A stretch of 64,000 bases of DNA. It comes from Pseudonocardia cypriaca (GTDB taxonomy: Bacteria; Actinomycetota; Actinomycetes; Mycobacteriales; Pseudonocardiaceae). The stretch is taken from NCBI RefSeq assembly GCF_006717045.1, contig NZ_VFPH01000001.1, forward strand, positions 1,240,001 to 1,304,000, written 5' to 3'. A model generated the notes under the pieces. That model was not told where the DNA came from and searched no databases. It was given only the letters and a program-made list of their open reading frames with translations. Below are positions 42,440 to 50,584 of the stretch, one piece after another; within the stretch, counting starts at the first letter, position 1; every line of letters begins with the position of its first letter. The position numbers and the translations under genes are program-made.

Positions 42440-43357
42440 ATGCACGTGTTCGTCACGGGCGGCTCGGGGTACATCGGCTCCGCCGTCGTCCCCGAGCTGC
42501 TCGCCGCAGGGCACACCGTCACCGGGCTGGCCCGCTCGGACCGTGCAGCCGCGGCCGTCGCTGCGCTGGGCGCGGCGGTCCGCCGGGGCGACCTCGCCGA
42601 CCCGGCCGGCCTCGCCGCCGCGGCCCGCGAGGCCGACGGCGTCGTCCACCTCGGGTTCGCCCGCGACGACCCCGACTGGGCCGATCTGCCCGCCGCGGTC
42701 GCCGCCGACCTGCGGGCCGTCGAGGCGCTCGGCGCGGCGTTGGCCGGCACGGGCAAGCCGCTCGTCGCCACCGGGGCGACGTTCTCGCTGGCCCTCGCCG
42801 GGTTCCGGGGCGAACTCACCGAGCAAGACACGCGGCCGACGGGCATGCGCGTCGACGCGGAGAACGCCGTGATCGCCCTCGCCGAGCACGGGGTGCGGTC
42901 GGCGGTCGTGCGGCTGTCCAACGTGCACGGCCGCGGCAACCTGGGATTCGCCTCGGGGCTCATCGCCGTCGCCCGGGCCACCGGGATCGCCCACTACCTG
43001 GGCGAGGGGACGAACCGCTGGCCGGCCGCCCACATCGACGACGTCGGCCGGCTCTACCGGTTGGCGCTGGAATCCGCGCCCGCCGGGACCCGGCCGCACG
43101 CCGTGGCCGAGGAGGGCGTCCCCGTGCGCTCCGTCTCCGCGGTGATCGGCCGCCGGCTCGGCGTGCCCGTCGCTCGCGTCGCGGCGGACGCCGCCCGGCA
43201 GCACTTCGGCCACCTCGCGATGTTCGTCGGCGCGGACAACCCCACGTCCAGCCGGTTCACGCAGGCCACGCTCGGCTGGGCACCGGCCGGGCCCGGCCTC
43301 CTCGACGATCTCGACGACGCGGCGCACTTCGCCGTGCCGGCCGTCGCACGACCCTGA
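42440..43357 (+). CDS. NAD-dependent epimerase/dehydratase-like protein (atypical SDR)
   Basis: 305 aa. N-terminal GGSGYIGSAVVPELLAAGH nucleotide site and DGVVHLGFARDD. The catalytic YxxxK is absent: the equivalent stretch is RPTGMRVDAENAV, as in atypical SDR5-like proteins. May bind NAD(P) for a redox or sensory task. ATG 42440 behind GAGGAGAG. Sole gene between the TetR operators and promoter cassette B. Confidence 0.87.
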   Translation: MHVFVTGGSGYIGSAVVPELLAAGHTVTGLARSDRAAAAVAALGAAVRRGDLADPAGLAAAAREADGVVHLGFARDDPDWADLPAAVAADLRAVEALGAALAGTGKPLVATGATFSLALAGFRGELTEQDTRPTGMRVDAENAVIALAEHGVRSAVVRLSNVHGRGNLGFASGLIAVARATGIAHYLGEGTNRWPAAHIDDVGRLYRLALESAPAGTRPHAVAEEGVPVRSVSAVIGRRLGVPVARVAADAARQHFGHLAMFVGADNPTSSRFTQATLGWAPAGPGLLDDLDDAAHFAVPAVARP

Positions 43358-43470
43358 CGAGAGGATCCGAGACGCCGACCTCCCACCCTGTTCCGGCGCC
43401 CGCCCTCGCCGCGCCCCACCGCCATGTGTCGGCACCGATCACGGCGCCCGATCCAGCGTCCGACCACACC

Positions 43471-43585
43471 GTCCGCCATCGCCGTTCACCGATGACTCCG
43501 CGGGGGACTCGTATTTCCGGGCACTGGTGAAACCGCCATACGATTCCGTCGGAAGTCGCGCCACATCGATGGGGATGGAGTCAAC
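43471..43585 (+). promoter_or_regulatory. Promoter cassette copy B
   Basis: GTCCGCCATCGCC, CCGATGACTCCG, GACTCGTATTTCC (core GTATTTCC at 43511), CCATACGA and CATCGATGGGGATGGA occur in the same order and spacing as at 29105-29219 and 46981-47087. The ATG at 43586 is exactly 75 bp after the core start, as in copy C. Confidence 0.8.
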
Positions 43586-43996
43586 ATGACGGTCGACTCG
43601 GCAACCGGAGCAGAAACCTGGATCAGGCGCTACTACCAGCTCTGCGGGGCGAAGGACATCGACGGCGCCATGGAGTTCTGGGCGCCCGACGGAAAGCTCA
43701 CCTTCGCCAACTTCGAACCCGTGATCGGGCGCGACGCGATCCACGAGACGCTGGCCCAGATCGTCCACAACTGGATCAAGGAAACCCACTCCCTGCACCA
43801 CTTCTGGCTCCTCGCCGACGATCTCGTCGCGTTCGAGATGGACGTGGCGTTCGACCGCCACGACGGTCGGCACGTGGTCGTGCCGGGCGCCGCGGTCTGC
43901 CGGATCGACGACCGGCGCTTCCTCGAACAACGCATCTACGTCGACATGACACCGGTGTTCGCGCCCTCCGACGCAGCAGCGAGCGCCACCGCCTGA
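43586..43996 (+). CDS. SnoaL-like protein under promoter cassette B
   Basis: 136 aa NTF2-fold protein: WIRRYYQLCGAKDIDGAMEF, WAPDGKLTFANFEPVIGRDA, HSLHHFWLLADDLVAFEMD and DDRRFLEQRIYVDMTPVF. Likely a small enzyme or binding protein acting on a catabolic intermediate. Monocistronic: a strong hairpin follows 32 bp after its stop. Sequence differs clearly from the SnoaL-like proteins at 22783 and 46394. Confidence 0.85.
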   Translation: MTVDSATGAETWIRRYYQLCGAKDIDGAMEFWAPDGKLTFANFEPVIGRDAIHETLAQIVHNWIKETHSLHHFWLLADDLVAFEMDVAFDRHDGRHVVVPGAAVCRIDDRRFLEQRIYVDMTPVFAPSDAAASATA

Positions 43997-44028
43997 TCTG
44001 CCGGCGCGGGCGCTGCCACGGGGTGTCC

Positions 44029-44057
44029 GGCCGCTCCCGGCCCGGCCGGGAGCGGCC
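44029..44057 (+). terminator. Strong 12-bp hairpin
   Basis: GGCCGCTCCCGG-cccgg-CCGGGAGCGGCC, a perfect 12-bp stem with a 5-nt loop, 32 bp after the SnoaL-like stop. No T-tract. Probably terminates the cassette-B transcript, and marks the 5' edge of the P450 remnant. Confidence 0.7.
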
Positions 44058-44059
44058 AC

Positions 44060-44469
44060 GGCCCACTCTCGTTCGGCTCCGGGATCCACACCTGCCTCGG
44101 CGCGCCCATCGGCCTGATCGAGGCGCGCGTGACGATCGAGGTGCTCGCCGAGCACTTCCCGCGGCTGCGCCTGGCGGCCAACCACACCCCCGACCACCTG
44201 GCCGCCGCGCGGATGCGCCTGCTCCGCGGCCTGGTCGTCGACCTCGAACCGCCTGCGCCCGACACCGCGGAGGCACGGCCCGTGCGGCTCGGGGTCGACC
44301 TCGACCGCTGCGGAGGGCACGGCCTGTGCGAGGCGCCGCCGCCGAGCTCGTGCACCTCGACGACGACGGCGCGCTCGTGATCGATCGGGCCGAGGTTCCG
44401 GCGCCCCTCGTGGGTGCGGCGAACCAGGCCGTCCAGGTGTGCCCGGTCGCGGCACTGCGGCTGCGCTGA
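44060..44469 (+). pseudogene. Decayed cytochrome P450 C-terminus joined to a frameshifted [3Fe-4S] ferredoxin
   Basis: In frame from 44060: a P450 haem loop LSFGSGIHTCLGAPIGLIEA and C-terminal strands to LLRGLVVDLE, running without a stop into PVRLGVDLDRCGGHGLC of a ferredoxin. The frame then shifts by one base near 44330, after which AELVHLDDDGALVIDRAEVP and VQVCPVAALRLR continue in another frame to the TGA at 44467-44469. The P450 lacks its first ~340 residues. The ferredoxin has His at the variable cluster position (Tyr in the intact one at 26521), so it is not a recent copy. A broken relic, perhaps of a P450-ferredoxin fusion. Confidence 0.75.
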
Positions 44470-44504
44470 CCGGCCCCCGACGTTCGGAAGGAATCGAGGA
44501 AAAG

Positions 44505-45539
44505 ATGGACGAGAGCGTTTATCCGCACAATTGGAGTCGGGAGGGGTTCCTCGGCGACTTCGTCGTGGCGCTGCGGCCGCATCCCATCAACGAGTACACC
44601 GAGGTGGTCGGGCCGCACGCGCCGCACCGCATCGATCTCACGGCCGTCAAGGCGGTCGACGCGACGGATCCTGCCGAGTTGCCCACCGTGTTCGCCCGGT
44701 CCCGCAACGATCTGGTGCTGTCGGTGTCGGCCCGGTCGGAGCCGACCCCGTTCGTCTGGCGCAACGCGGAGTTCGACGAGGTGCACTTCGTCCAGGAGGG
44801 CGAGCTGGAGTACGTCACCGACTGGGGCACGCTCGCGGTGCAGCCCGGTGATTTCGTGTTCCTCCCGCGCGCGGTGTCCTATCGGGTGGTGCCGGCGACC
44901 CCGAGCACGTTGCGCGTGATCATCGAGGCCCCCGAGGCGGTCTCGATGAATCCGCAGGCCCAGCCCGGGATGATCAACGCGGCGCGCTCGGTCCGCCGTC
45001 CCGATCCTGCGAAGGTCTCGCAGGAGAGCGGCGTGACGACGCTGCTGATCAGGACGACCGACGGCATCACGCGGTTCACGATGGCGAACGACCCGCTCGC
45101 GATGACGGAGATCGTCTACGGCCAGGCGCCGGTGTGGAAGGTGAACCTGGCCGACATCCAGCCGGTGGCCTACCTGCCGGCCGGCGGGCCGCCGTCGCAC
45201 TTCGCCGAGACGCCGACCAAGGACCTCCTGCTGTACACGCTGAGTTCCCGCCCGGGTGGGCGGCCGCCCCAGCACCACAACGCGGACTACGACGAGCTGG
45301 TCTTCTACTTCCGCGGGCCCGCTCCCTACGGCGGGCTCGACACGGCCGGTAGCGGGATCTGGATCCCGAAGGCCGTCGCGCACTGGGGTCCGCGGGAGGA
45401 TCCCGAGGGCGGGTACCTGGCCTGGCTCGTCGAGAGCGGCGGCACGATCCGGCTGACCCCGGAAGGGCTCGCCGCAGCGGAGCTGATGGAGACGAGCCTG
45501 TTCCACCCGCTGGAGCGCGCGCCCGGGAGTGACGCGTGA
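44505..45539 (+). CDS. Bicupin dioxygenase, homogentisate 1,2-dioxygenase-like
   Basis: 344 aa, ATG 44505 behind GAGGAAAAG. First cupin: FVWRNAEFDEVHFVQEGELE and TLAVQPGDFVFLPRAVSYRV. Second half: PPQHHNADYDELVFYFRGP, with His and Glu suited to iron binding, resembling the HGD metal site, then IPKAVAHWGPRED. Shorter than classical HGD (about 430 aa). Likely opens a hydroquinone-type ring. Coupled (4-bp overlap) to a BKACE enzyme, which could cut the resulting beta-keto acid. Confidence 0.72.
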   Translation: MDESVYPHNWSREGFLGDFVVALRPHPINEYTEVVGPHAPHRIDLTAVKAVDATDPAELPTVFARSRNDLVLSVSARSEPTPFVWRNAEFDEVHFVQEGELEYVTDWGTLAVQPGDFVFLPRAVSYRVVPATPSTLRVIIEAPEAVSMNPQAQPGMINAARSVRRPDPAKVSQESGVTTLLIRTTDGITRFTMANDPLAMTEIVYGQAPVWKVNLADIQPVAYLPAGGPPSHFAETPTKDLLLYTLSSRPGGRPPQHHNADYDELVFYFRGPAPYGGLDTAGSGIWIPKAVAHWGPREDPEGGYLAWLVESGGTIRLTPEGLAAAELMETSLFHPLERAPGSDA

Positions 45540-46363
45540 GCGCCGTCGTCACGGTCGCCCCGACCGGGCCGATCGCGACGAAGGCCGACAACCCGAACCT
45601 GCCGACCCGGCCGCACGAGATCGCGGACGCGGTGGCCGAGGCGTACGCGGCCGGGGCCGCCGTCGCCCACCTGCACCTGCGCGACGAGCACGACCGGCCG
45701 ACCGCCGATCCGGACATCGCCCGCCGGACGATCGACCTGATCGAGGAGCGGTGCCCGATCATCGTGCAGCTGTCCACCGGGGTCGGCCTCGACGTGCCGT
45801 TCGAGGAGCGGGAACGGCTCGTCGAGCTACGGCCACGGATGGCGACGCTCAACCCGTGCAGCATGAGCTTCGGGGAGGGGGAGTTCCGCAACCCGCCCAA
45901 GGACGTGCGCCGCCTCGCCGCCCGCATGCGCGAGCTCGGCGTCAAGCCCGAGCTGGAGATCTACGACACCGGGCACCTGGACGCGTGCCTGCGGCTGCGT
46001 GACGAGGGCCTGCTCGAGGAGCCGCTGCAGTTCAGCATCGTGCTGGGCGTGCGCGGCGGAATGGCGGCCACCGCCGACAACCTGCTCGCCACGGTGCGCA
46101 GGCTGCCGGCCGGCAGCGTGTGGCAGGTCATCGCGATCGGCCGGGCGAACCTCCAGCTCACCGCGATCGGGCTGGCGCTGGGCGGCAACGCCCGCGCAGG
46201 TCTCGAGGACACCCTCCACGTCGCCAAGGGCGAGCCGGCCGCCGGCAACCTCCCGCTCGTGGAGCGCGCCGTCGCGCTGGTGGGCGGCGTGGGCCGGACC
46301 GTGGCCGACGTGGCGCAGGCGGAACGCAGCCTGCAGCTGCCCCGACCGTCGTTCAGCCGGTGA
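45536..46363 (+). CDS. BKACE-family beta-keto acid cleavage enzyme
   Basis: 275 aa (DUF849). Zinc ligands His45 and His47 (AHLHLRD) and Glu224; catalytic-type residues Ser80, Glu141 (ELEIYDTGH), Arg220 and Asp225 (RAGLED) align with those of 3-keto-5-aminohexanoate cleavage enzyme. Transfers an acetyl unit from a beta-keto acid using acetyl-CoA. GTG 45536 overlaps the bicupin stop. Compare with the altered homologue at 56241-57137. Confidence 0.92.
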   Translation: MSAVVTVAPTGPIATKADNPNLPTRPHEIADAVAEAYAAGAAVAHLHLRDEHDRPTADPDIARRTIDLIEERCPIIVQLSTGVGLDVPFEERERLVELRPRMATLNPCSMSFGEGEFRNPPKDVRRLAARMRELGVKPELEIYDTGHLDACLRLRDEGLLEEPLQFSIVLGVRGGMAATADNLLATVRRLPAGSVWQVIAIGRANLQLTAIGLALGGNARAGLEDTLHVAKGEPAAGNLPLVERAVALVGGVGRTVADVAQAERSLQLPRPSFSR

Positions 46364-46393
46364 CGCAGATGGATCGACGGAAGGGTGACGGAA

Positions 46394-46903
46394 ATGACCG
46401 ACGGAGCAGTGACCATGCTCGGTGATCTGTCGATTCCAGAGGCGGCCATCCGCACGCTGGCGGCCGAACGTGCGTGTTGGGAAACGTATCTCACCTACTT
46501 CGAGGTCCTGGACGACAAGCGATCCCACCTCGAAGCGTGCGCGTGCTTCACCGAAGACGCCACGATCACGTACGGCATGAAGGGCGGCGCTCTGGAGTTC
46601 ACCAGTCGCGCCGAGTACGCGGACTTCCTCGAAGGCGCGGCGGCGACGCAGGAGATGGTCGCGCACGTGGTCGGGCAACATCGTTTCGTCTGGGACGGCG
46701 GAACCCCGCGCCTCATCACGTACGTCACCGTGTGGCAGTGGTTCGTGGCCAACGCTCACGGCGGCGAGCTCCGGCCCGCTGATTACGTCACGATCGGGCA
46801 CTCCGTGGACGAGTTCCGGAACGTCGGCGACGCATGGCTGATCGCCCGGCGCACCGTGCGCCCCGCGGCTGGCATCACGGCCATCGGCAGCAGGCCCGCC
46901 TGA
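46394..46903 (+). CDS. SnoaL-like protein
   Basis: 169 aa. ACWETYLTYFEVLDDKRSHL, CFTEDATITYGMKGGALEFT, HVVGQHRFVWDGGTPRLIT and DYVTIGHSVDEFR outline an NTF2 fold. ATG 46394 is nine bases after GGAAGG; GTG at 46385 is the alternative. Third gene of the bicupin-BKACE group and somewhat less GC-rich than its neighbours. Role unknown. Confidence 0.8.
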   Translation: MTDGAVTMLGDLSIPEAAIRTLAAERACWETYLTYFEVLDDKRSHLEACACFTEDATITYGMKGGALEFTSRAEYADFLEGAAATQEMVAHVVGQHRFVWDGGTPRLITYVTVWQWFVANAHGGELRPADYVTIGHSVDEFRNVGDAWLIARRTVRPAAGITAIGSRPA

Positions 46904-46980
46904 AGCGCTCGACGCCGAGAACGTGCGGAGGGCAGCTCGCCGCGGCCCGCGGGACCCTCGACGCCCTGCTCGAGCGGCGG

Positions 46981-47087
46981 GTCCGCAAGCCCGATGACCC
47001 GGTGGCGACACCGTATTTCCCGGCGGCGCGGACCGCCGCAAATGCTCCTGCGCACCGTGCGCCGGCATCGACGGAGATGGAGGCACC
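46981..47087 (+). promoter_or_regulatory. Promoter cassette copy C
   Basis: GTCCGC, CCGATGACCCGGTGG, CCGTATTTCCCGG (core GTATTTCC at 47013) and CATCGACGGAGATGGAGG match copies A and B in order and spacing. The ATG at 47088 is 75 bp from the core, identical to copy B. The middle part is the most diverged of the three. Confidence 0.72.
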
Positions 47088-48140
47088 ATGACCGAGTCGG
47101 GCACGCCGAGCGGCGAGGATCCGACCGCCGCAGCGCTCCCCGGATCCGCCGACCGCCTGCGGATCGTCTGCCTCGAGGAGCACATGAGCACCCCCGGGCT
47201 GGTGGCGGCCTGGACCGCCCGCTCCCTGCCCTTCGGCCGCGGGCCGCTGCTCGACCGGCTGGCCGACCTGGCCGAGGGCCGGCTGGCCGCCATGGACGAC
47301 GCCGGCGTCGACGTGCACGTGCTCTCGGTGTCGGGTCCCGGGCTCGAGCAGCTGCCCGCGGCCGAGGCGGTCGCGCTCGCCCGCGATGCCAACGACCGCA
47401 TCGCGGCCGCCGTGGCGGCACACCCCGATCGCCTGCAGGGCTTCGTCAACCTCCCGACCCCGGACCCGGCCGGTGCGGCCGTCGAGCTGCGCCGCGGCGT
47501 CGAGGAGCTCGGGTTCCGCGCGGGCTTCATGTTCGGCCGCGTCGGCGACCGCAACGTCGACCACCCCGCCTTCGACGAGCTGTGGGCGACGGCCGCGGAG
47601 CTGCGCGTCCCCGTCTACCTGCACCCCGCCCAGCCCCCGCAGGCCGTCCGCGACGCGTACTACAGCGGCCTCGGCAACCCGGCGGCGGACTTCGCGTTCT
47701 CCACCGGCGCCATCGGCTGGCACTACGACGCCGGCGTCCAGCTGCTGCGGATGATCTACGGTCGCGTCTTCGACCGCCACCCCGACCTGCAGGTCGTGGT
47801 CGGGCACTGGGGCGAGGTCGTGCTCTTCTACGCCGAGCGCGTGCAGCTGCTCGACAGCGCGATGCACCCGGCGCTGGACCGCTCGCTCCCGGAGTACCTG
47901 CGGCAGAACGTGTTCTACACGCCCAGCGGCATGTACTCGCAGCGCTACCTGGCCTGGGCGCTCGACATCGTCGGCGCCGACCGGATCATGTTCTCGACCG
48001 ACTACCCGTACCTGCCCGACATCGGCGGCGGAGCGTCCCGGGACTTCCTGGAGAAGGCGGACCTGCTGACCGAGCAGGAGCGGCACCTGATCGCGCACGG
48101 CAACTGGGAGCGGCTCACCGCCCGCCCGTCCGCCGCCTGA
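47088..48140 (+). CDS. Amidohydrolase-2 family enzyme, resorcylate/salicylate decarboxylase-like
   Basis: 350 aa TIM-barrel metal enzyme. The metal motif is Glu-Glu-His (CLEEHMSTP, about 29-36), as in gamma-resorcylate decarboxylase, rather than HxH. Also YLHPAQPP, VVVGHWGEVV and FSTDYPYLP with the catalytic Asp. Predicted to decarboxylate a hydroxybenzoate without oxygen, or to hydrolyse a related acid. First gene after promoter cassette C, followed by a transporter and an FMN reductase. Confidence 0.87.
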   Translation: MTESGTPSGEDPTAAALPGSADRLRIVCLEEHMSTPGLVAAWTARSLPFGRGPLLDRLADLAEGRLAAMDDAGVDVHVLSVSGPGLEQLPAAEAVALARDANDRIAAAVAAHPDRLQGFVNLPTPDPAGAAVELRRGVEELGFRAGFMFGRVGDRNVDHPAFDELWATAAELRVPVYLHPAQPPQAVRDAYYSGLGNPAADFAFSTGAIGWHYDAGVQLLRMIYGRVFDRHPDLQVVVGHWGEVVLFYAERVQLLDSAMHPALDRSLPEYLRQNVFYTPSGMYSQRYLAWALDIVGADRIMFSTDYPYLPDIGGGASRDFLEKADLLTEQERHLIAHGNWERLTARPSAA

Positions 48141-48241
48141 CGCGCTGCTCTCAGGCGGTGCAGCGGCGCCGTGCACGTCGTTCGACCCCGCTCTGCCCCG
48201 CTCGTCCTTCGCCAGCCACCCCTCAGCAGATGAGGATGCCA

Positions 48242-49552
48242 ATGACGGCACCGAGAACTGCCCCGTCCCCCCAGCTGCGGCGCGCCGTGCTGTCGAGCTA
48301 CGTCGGCAGCCTGATCGAGTACTACGACTTCACGCTCTACGCGGCGGCCTCCGCGGTCGTCTTCAACCGGGTCTTCTTCGCCGACCTCGACCCGCTGAGC
48401 GGCACGATCGCCAGCCTCGGCACGCTCGCGACCGGGTACCTCGCCCGCCCCCTCGGCGGGATCGTCTTCGGCCACTTCGGCGACCGGATCGGCCGCAAGA
48501 GCATGCTCGTGACGAGCATGACCCTGATGGGCCTGAGCAGCACCCTCATCGGGCTCCTGCCCACGTCGGCGCAGATCGGCGCCTGGGCGCCCATCCTGCT
48601 CGTCCTGCTGCGCGTGCTGCAGGGCGTGGCCGTCGGCGGCGAGTGGGGCGGGGCCGTCCTGATGAGCGCGGAGCACGCCGTCACGCGGCGCGGCCTGTGG
48701 GCGAGCTTCACCAACGCCGGCGCCCCGAGCGGGCTGGTCGTGGCCACCCTGATGATGACCCTCTCCGCGGGCGCCGTCGGCGAGCAGGAGTTCCTGGCGT
48801 GGGCCTGGCGCATCCCGTTCCTCGCCAGCGTCGTGCTGCTCGTGGTCGGGCTGGTCGTCCGGGCCCGCGTCGCGGAGACCCCGGTGTTCGCCGAGGCGGG
48901 CCCGGCGCGGGCGATGCCGCTGGTCGAGGTGCTGCGGGAGCACCGGGTGCGCCTGCTCCAGGCCATCGGCGTGGCCGTCGGCCTGTTCGTCGCGCAGACC
49001 ACGCTGACGACGTTCGTCCTCACCTACGCGGTCCAGGTCGGCTTCCCGCGCCAGACCGTGCTCAACGCGATGACGGCCGCGTCGATCGTGGCGGTGGTCG
49101 GCATCGTCGGCTTCTCCGCGCTGTCGGACCGCTACGGTCGCCGCCCGCTCGTGATCGCCGGCACGATCGGGCTGGCGGTGTGGCTCTTCGTTCTCTTCCC
49201 GCTCATCGACACCGGGTCGCCGGCGCTGCTGACGGTCGCGATCGTCGTCGGGCTCGGCGTCGTGTGCGCGTGCGCGACCGGCCCGCTGGCCGCGTTCTTC
49301 TCCGAGCTGTTCCCCACGCGCGTCCGCTACACCGGGGCCTCGCTGGCCTACCAGCTCGCCGGCGTGGCCGGCGGCGCCGCGCCCGTCGCGTTCGCGTCGA
49401 TCCTCGCGGCCGGTGGGGGCACCGTCCTGCTCTCGGTGATCATCGCTGCCGGGTGCGCACTCACGATCGCGTGCGTCCTCACGCTGGACGAGACCACCGG
49501 TTCCGACCTCGCCGACCCGGCCGGCGTCACCCGGGCACCGGCGCGCACCTGA
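48242..49552 (+). CDS. MFS transporter, metabolite:H+ symporter (MHS) type
   Basis: 436 aa with 12 hydrophobic segments. SSYVGSLIEYYDFTLYAAAS, GHFGDRIGRK (loop motif) and LLVLLRVLQGVAVGGEWGGA are classical for the ShiA/ProP/KgtP branch. Imports an organic acid with protons; from context, an aromatic or aliphatic acid for the neighbouring decarboxylase and dioxygenase. ATG 48242 preferred over nearby ATGs at 48230 and 48236 because GAGG lies six bases upstream. Confidence 0.92.
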   Translation: MTAPRTAPSPQLRRAVLSSYVGSLIEYYDFTLYAAASAVVFNRVFFADLDPLSGTIASLGTLATGYLARPLGGIVFGHFGDRIGRKSMLVTSMTLMGLSSTLIGLLPTSAQIGAWAPILLVLLRVLQGVAVGGEWGGAVLMSAEHAVTRRGLWASFTNAGAPSGLVVATLMMTLSAGAVGEQEFLAWAWRIPFLASVVLLVVGLVVRARVAETPVFAEAGPARAMPLVEVLREHRVRLLQAIGVAVGLFVAQTTLTTFVLTYAVQVGFPRQTVLNAMTAASIVAVVGIVGFSALSDRYGRRPLVIAGTIGLAVWLFVLFPLIDTGSPALLTVAIVVGLGVVCACATGPLAAFFSELFPTRVRYTGASLAYQLAGVAGGAAPVAFASILAAGGGTVLLSVIIAAGCALTIACVLTLDETTGSDLADPAGVTRAPART

Positions 49553-49592
49553 GCGCCTGCGCATCCCCGGATCGACACGAACGGAGAACGGA

Positions 49593-50180
49593 ATGCCGAC
49601 GCTCCTGGTGCTGGTCGGCAGCACACGGCCCGGGCGGGTCGGCCTCTCCGTGGCCGACTGGTGCGCCGCCCGCGCGATCACGGACGACCGCTTCACGGTG
49701 CAGCTCGTCGACCTCGCCGATCTGGCGCTGCCGATGCTCGACGAACCCGCGCCGGCGATCCTGCGGCGGTACACCAAGGACCACACCCGGGCGTGGAGCG
49801 CGATCGTCGAGGCGGCCGACGCGATCGTCATCGTCACCCCCGAGTACAACCACGGGTACCCCGCGTCGCTGAAGAACGCCCTCGACTACCTGTTCCACGA
49901 GTGGCGGCACAAGCCCGTCGGGTTCGTCTCCTACGGCGGCATCGCGGCCGGGACCCGAGCGGTCCAGCAGCTCCAACAGGTCGCGGCAGCGCTGCAGATG
50001 GTGTCGGCGCCGACGGCGGTGCGGATCCCGTTCGTTGCCGAACGGATCGACGACCAGGGCTGCTTCCTCGCGACCGAGGCGATGGAGCAAGCCGCCGACG
50101 CCATGATCGGCGAGCTCGCCTCTTTCCACGGTGCGCTGCTCCCGCTGCGCACCGCGGTGGTGCCTGCGCGCAGTGTGTGA
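49593..50180 (+). CDS. NAD(P)H-dependent FMN reductase
   Basis: 195 aa flavodoxin-like fold. GSTRPGRVG binds the FMN phosphate and PEYNHGYPASLKNALDYL the isoalloxazine ring. Supplies reduced flavin or reduces quinones. ATG 49593 behind GGAGAACGG. Last gene of the cassette-C group; followed by recombinase debris. Confidence 0.92.
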   Translation: MPTLLVLVGSTRPGRVGLSVADWCAARAITDDRFTVQLVDLADLALPMLDEPAPAILRRYTKDHTRAWSAIVEAADAIVIVTPEYNHGYPASLKNALDYLFHEWRHKPVGFVSYGGIAAGTRAVQQLQQVAAALQMVSAPTAVRIPFVAERIDDQGCFLATEAMEQAADAMIGELASFHGALLPLRTAVVPARSV

Positions 50181-50214
50181 TTGCCCCGGGCTGTCCTCCG
50201 TCGTAGGCCCGCGC

Positions 50215-50415
50215 CGGCCGGCGAAGAAGCGGCTCGCGGACGCCGAGAAGCGGCTCAGGCGGTTCCAGGATGCGATCGCAGCGGGGATCGACCCGAACGC
50301 CATGGTCGACGCGATCAACGAGGCGCAGGCCCAGCGGGCCGCCGCGCAGGCCGAGCTGGACGGCGCTCCCGCGCCGACTGCGGTTGCCGATGCCCTCGAG
50401 TTGGCCGGATACGGG
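50215..50415 (+). pseudogene. Serine recombinase C-terminal remnant
   Basis: KKRLADAEKRLRRFQDAIAA followed by GIDPNAMVDAINEAQAQRAA and AQAELDGAPAP is the coiled-coil tail found in large actinobacterial serine recombinases. No resolvase domain, zinc ribbon or start is present. A scar of a former integrative element next to the TetR/epimerase pair. Confidence 0.65.
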
Positions 50416-50552
50416 CGTGACCCTGCCCGTGTGCGTGGCGACGGTGGCTCGAGAGCACGTGGAAGGCTTCCGTGCCGCCGCGAGCACTCTGCTCGGCATC
50501 CGACATCGGGGTCACCATCTCGTGCCGGCTCTCCGCATGCCGTGCTATACCT

Positions 50553-50568
50553 GACTGAGTACTCAGTC
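50553..50568. promoter_or_regulatory. 16-bp palindrome upstream of TetR gene
   Basis: GACTGAGTACTCAGTC is a perfect palindrome 16 bp before the TetR start, next to a TATAC element at 50546. Likely the operator of this regulator. Confidence 0.62.
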
Positions 50569-50584
50569 GTTTATAGGGGTGGAG

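Noticed and set aside
42440..43357. Epimerase as a second His-variant or broken SDR
   Set aside because: Loss of YxxxK is common in this atypical SDR branch, so not reported as a separate oddity.
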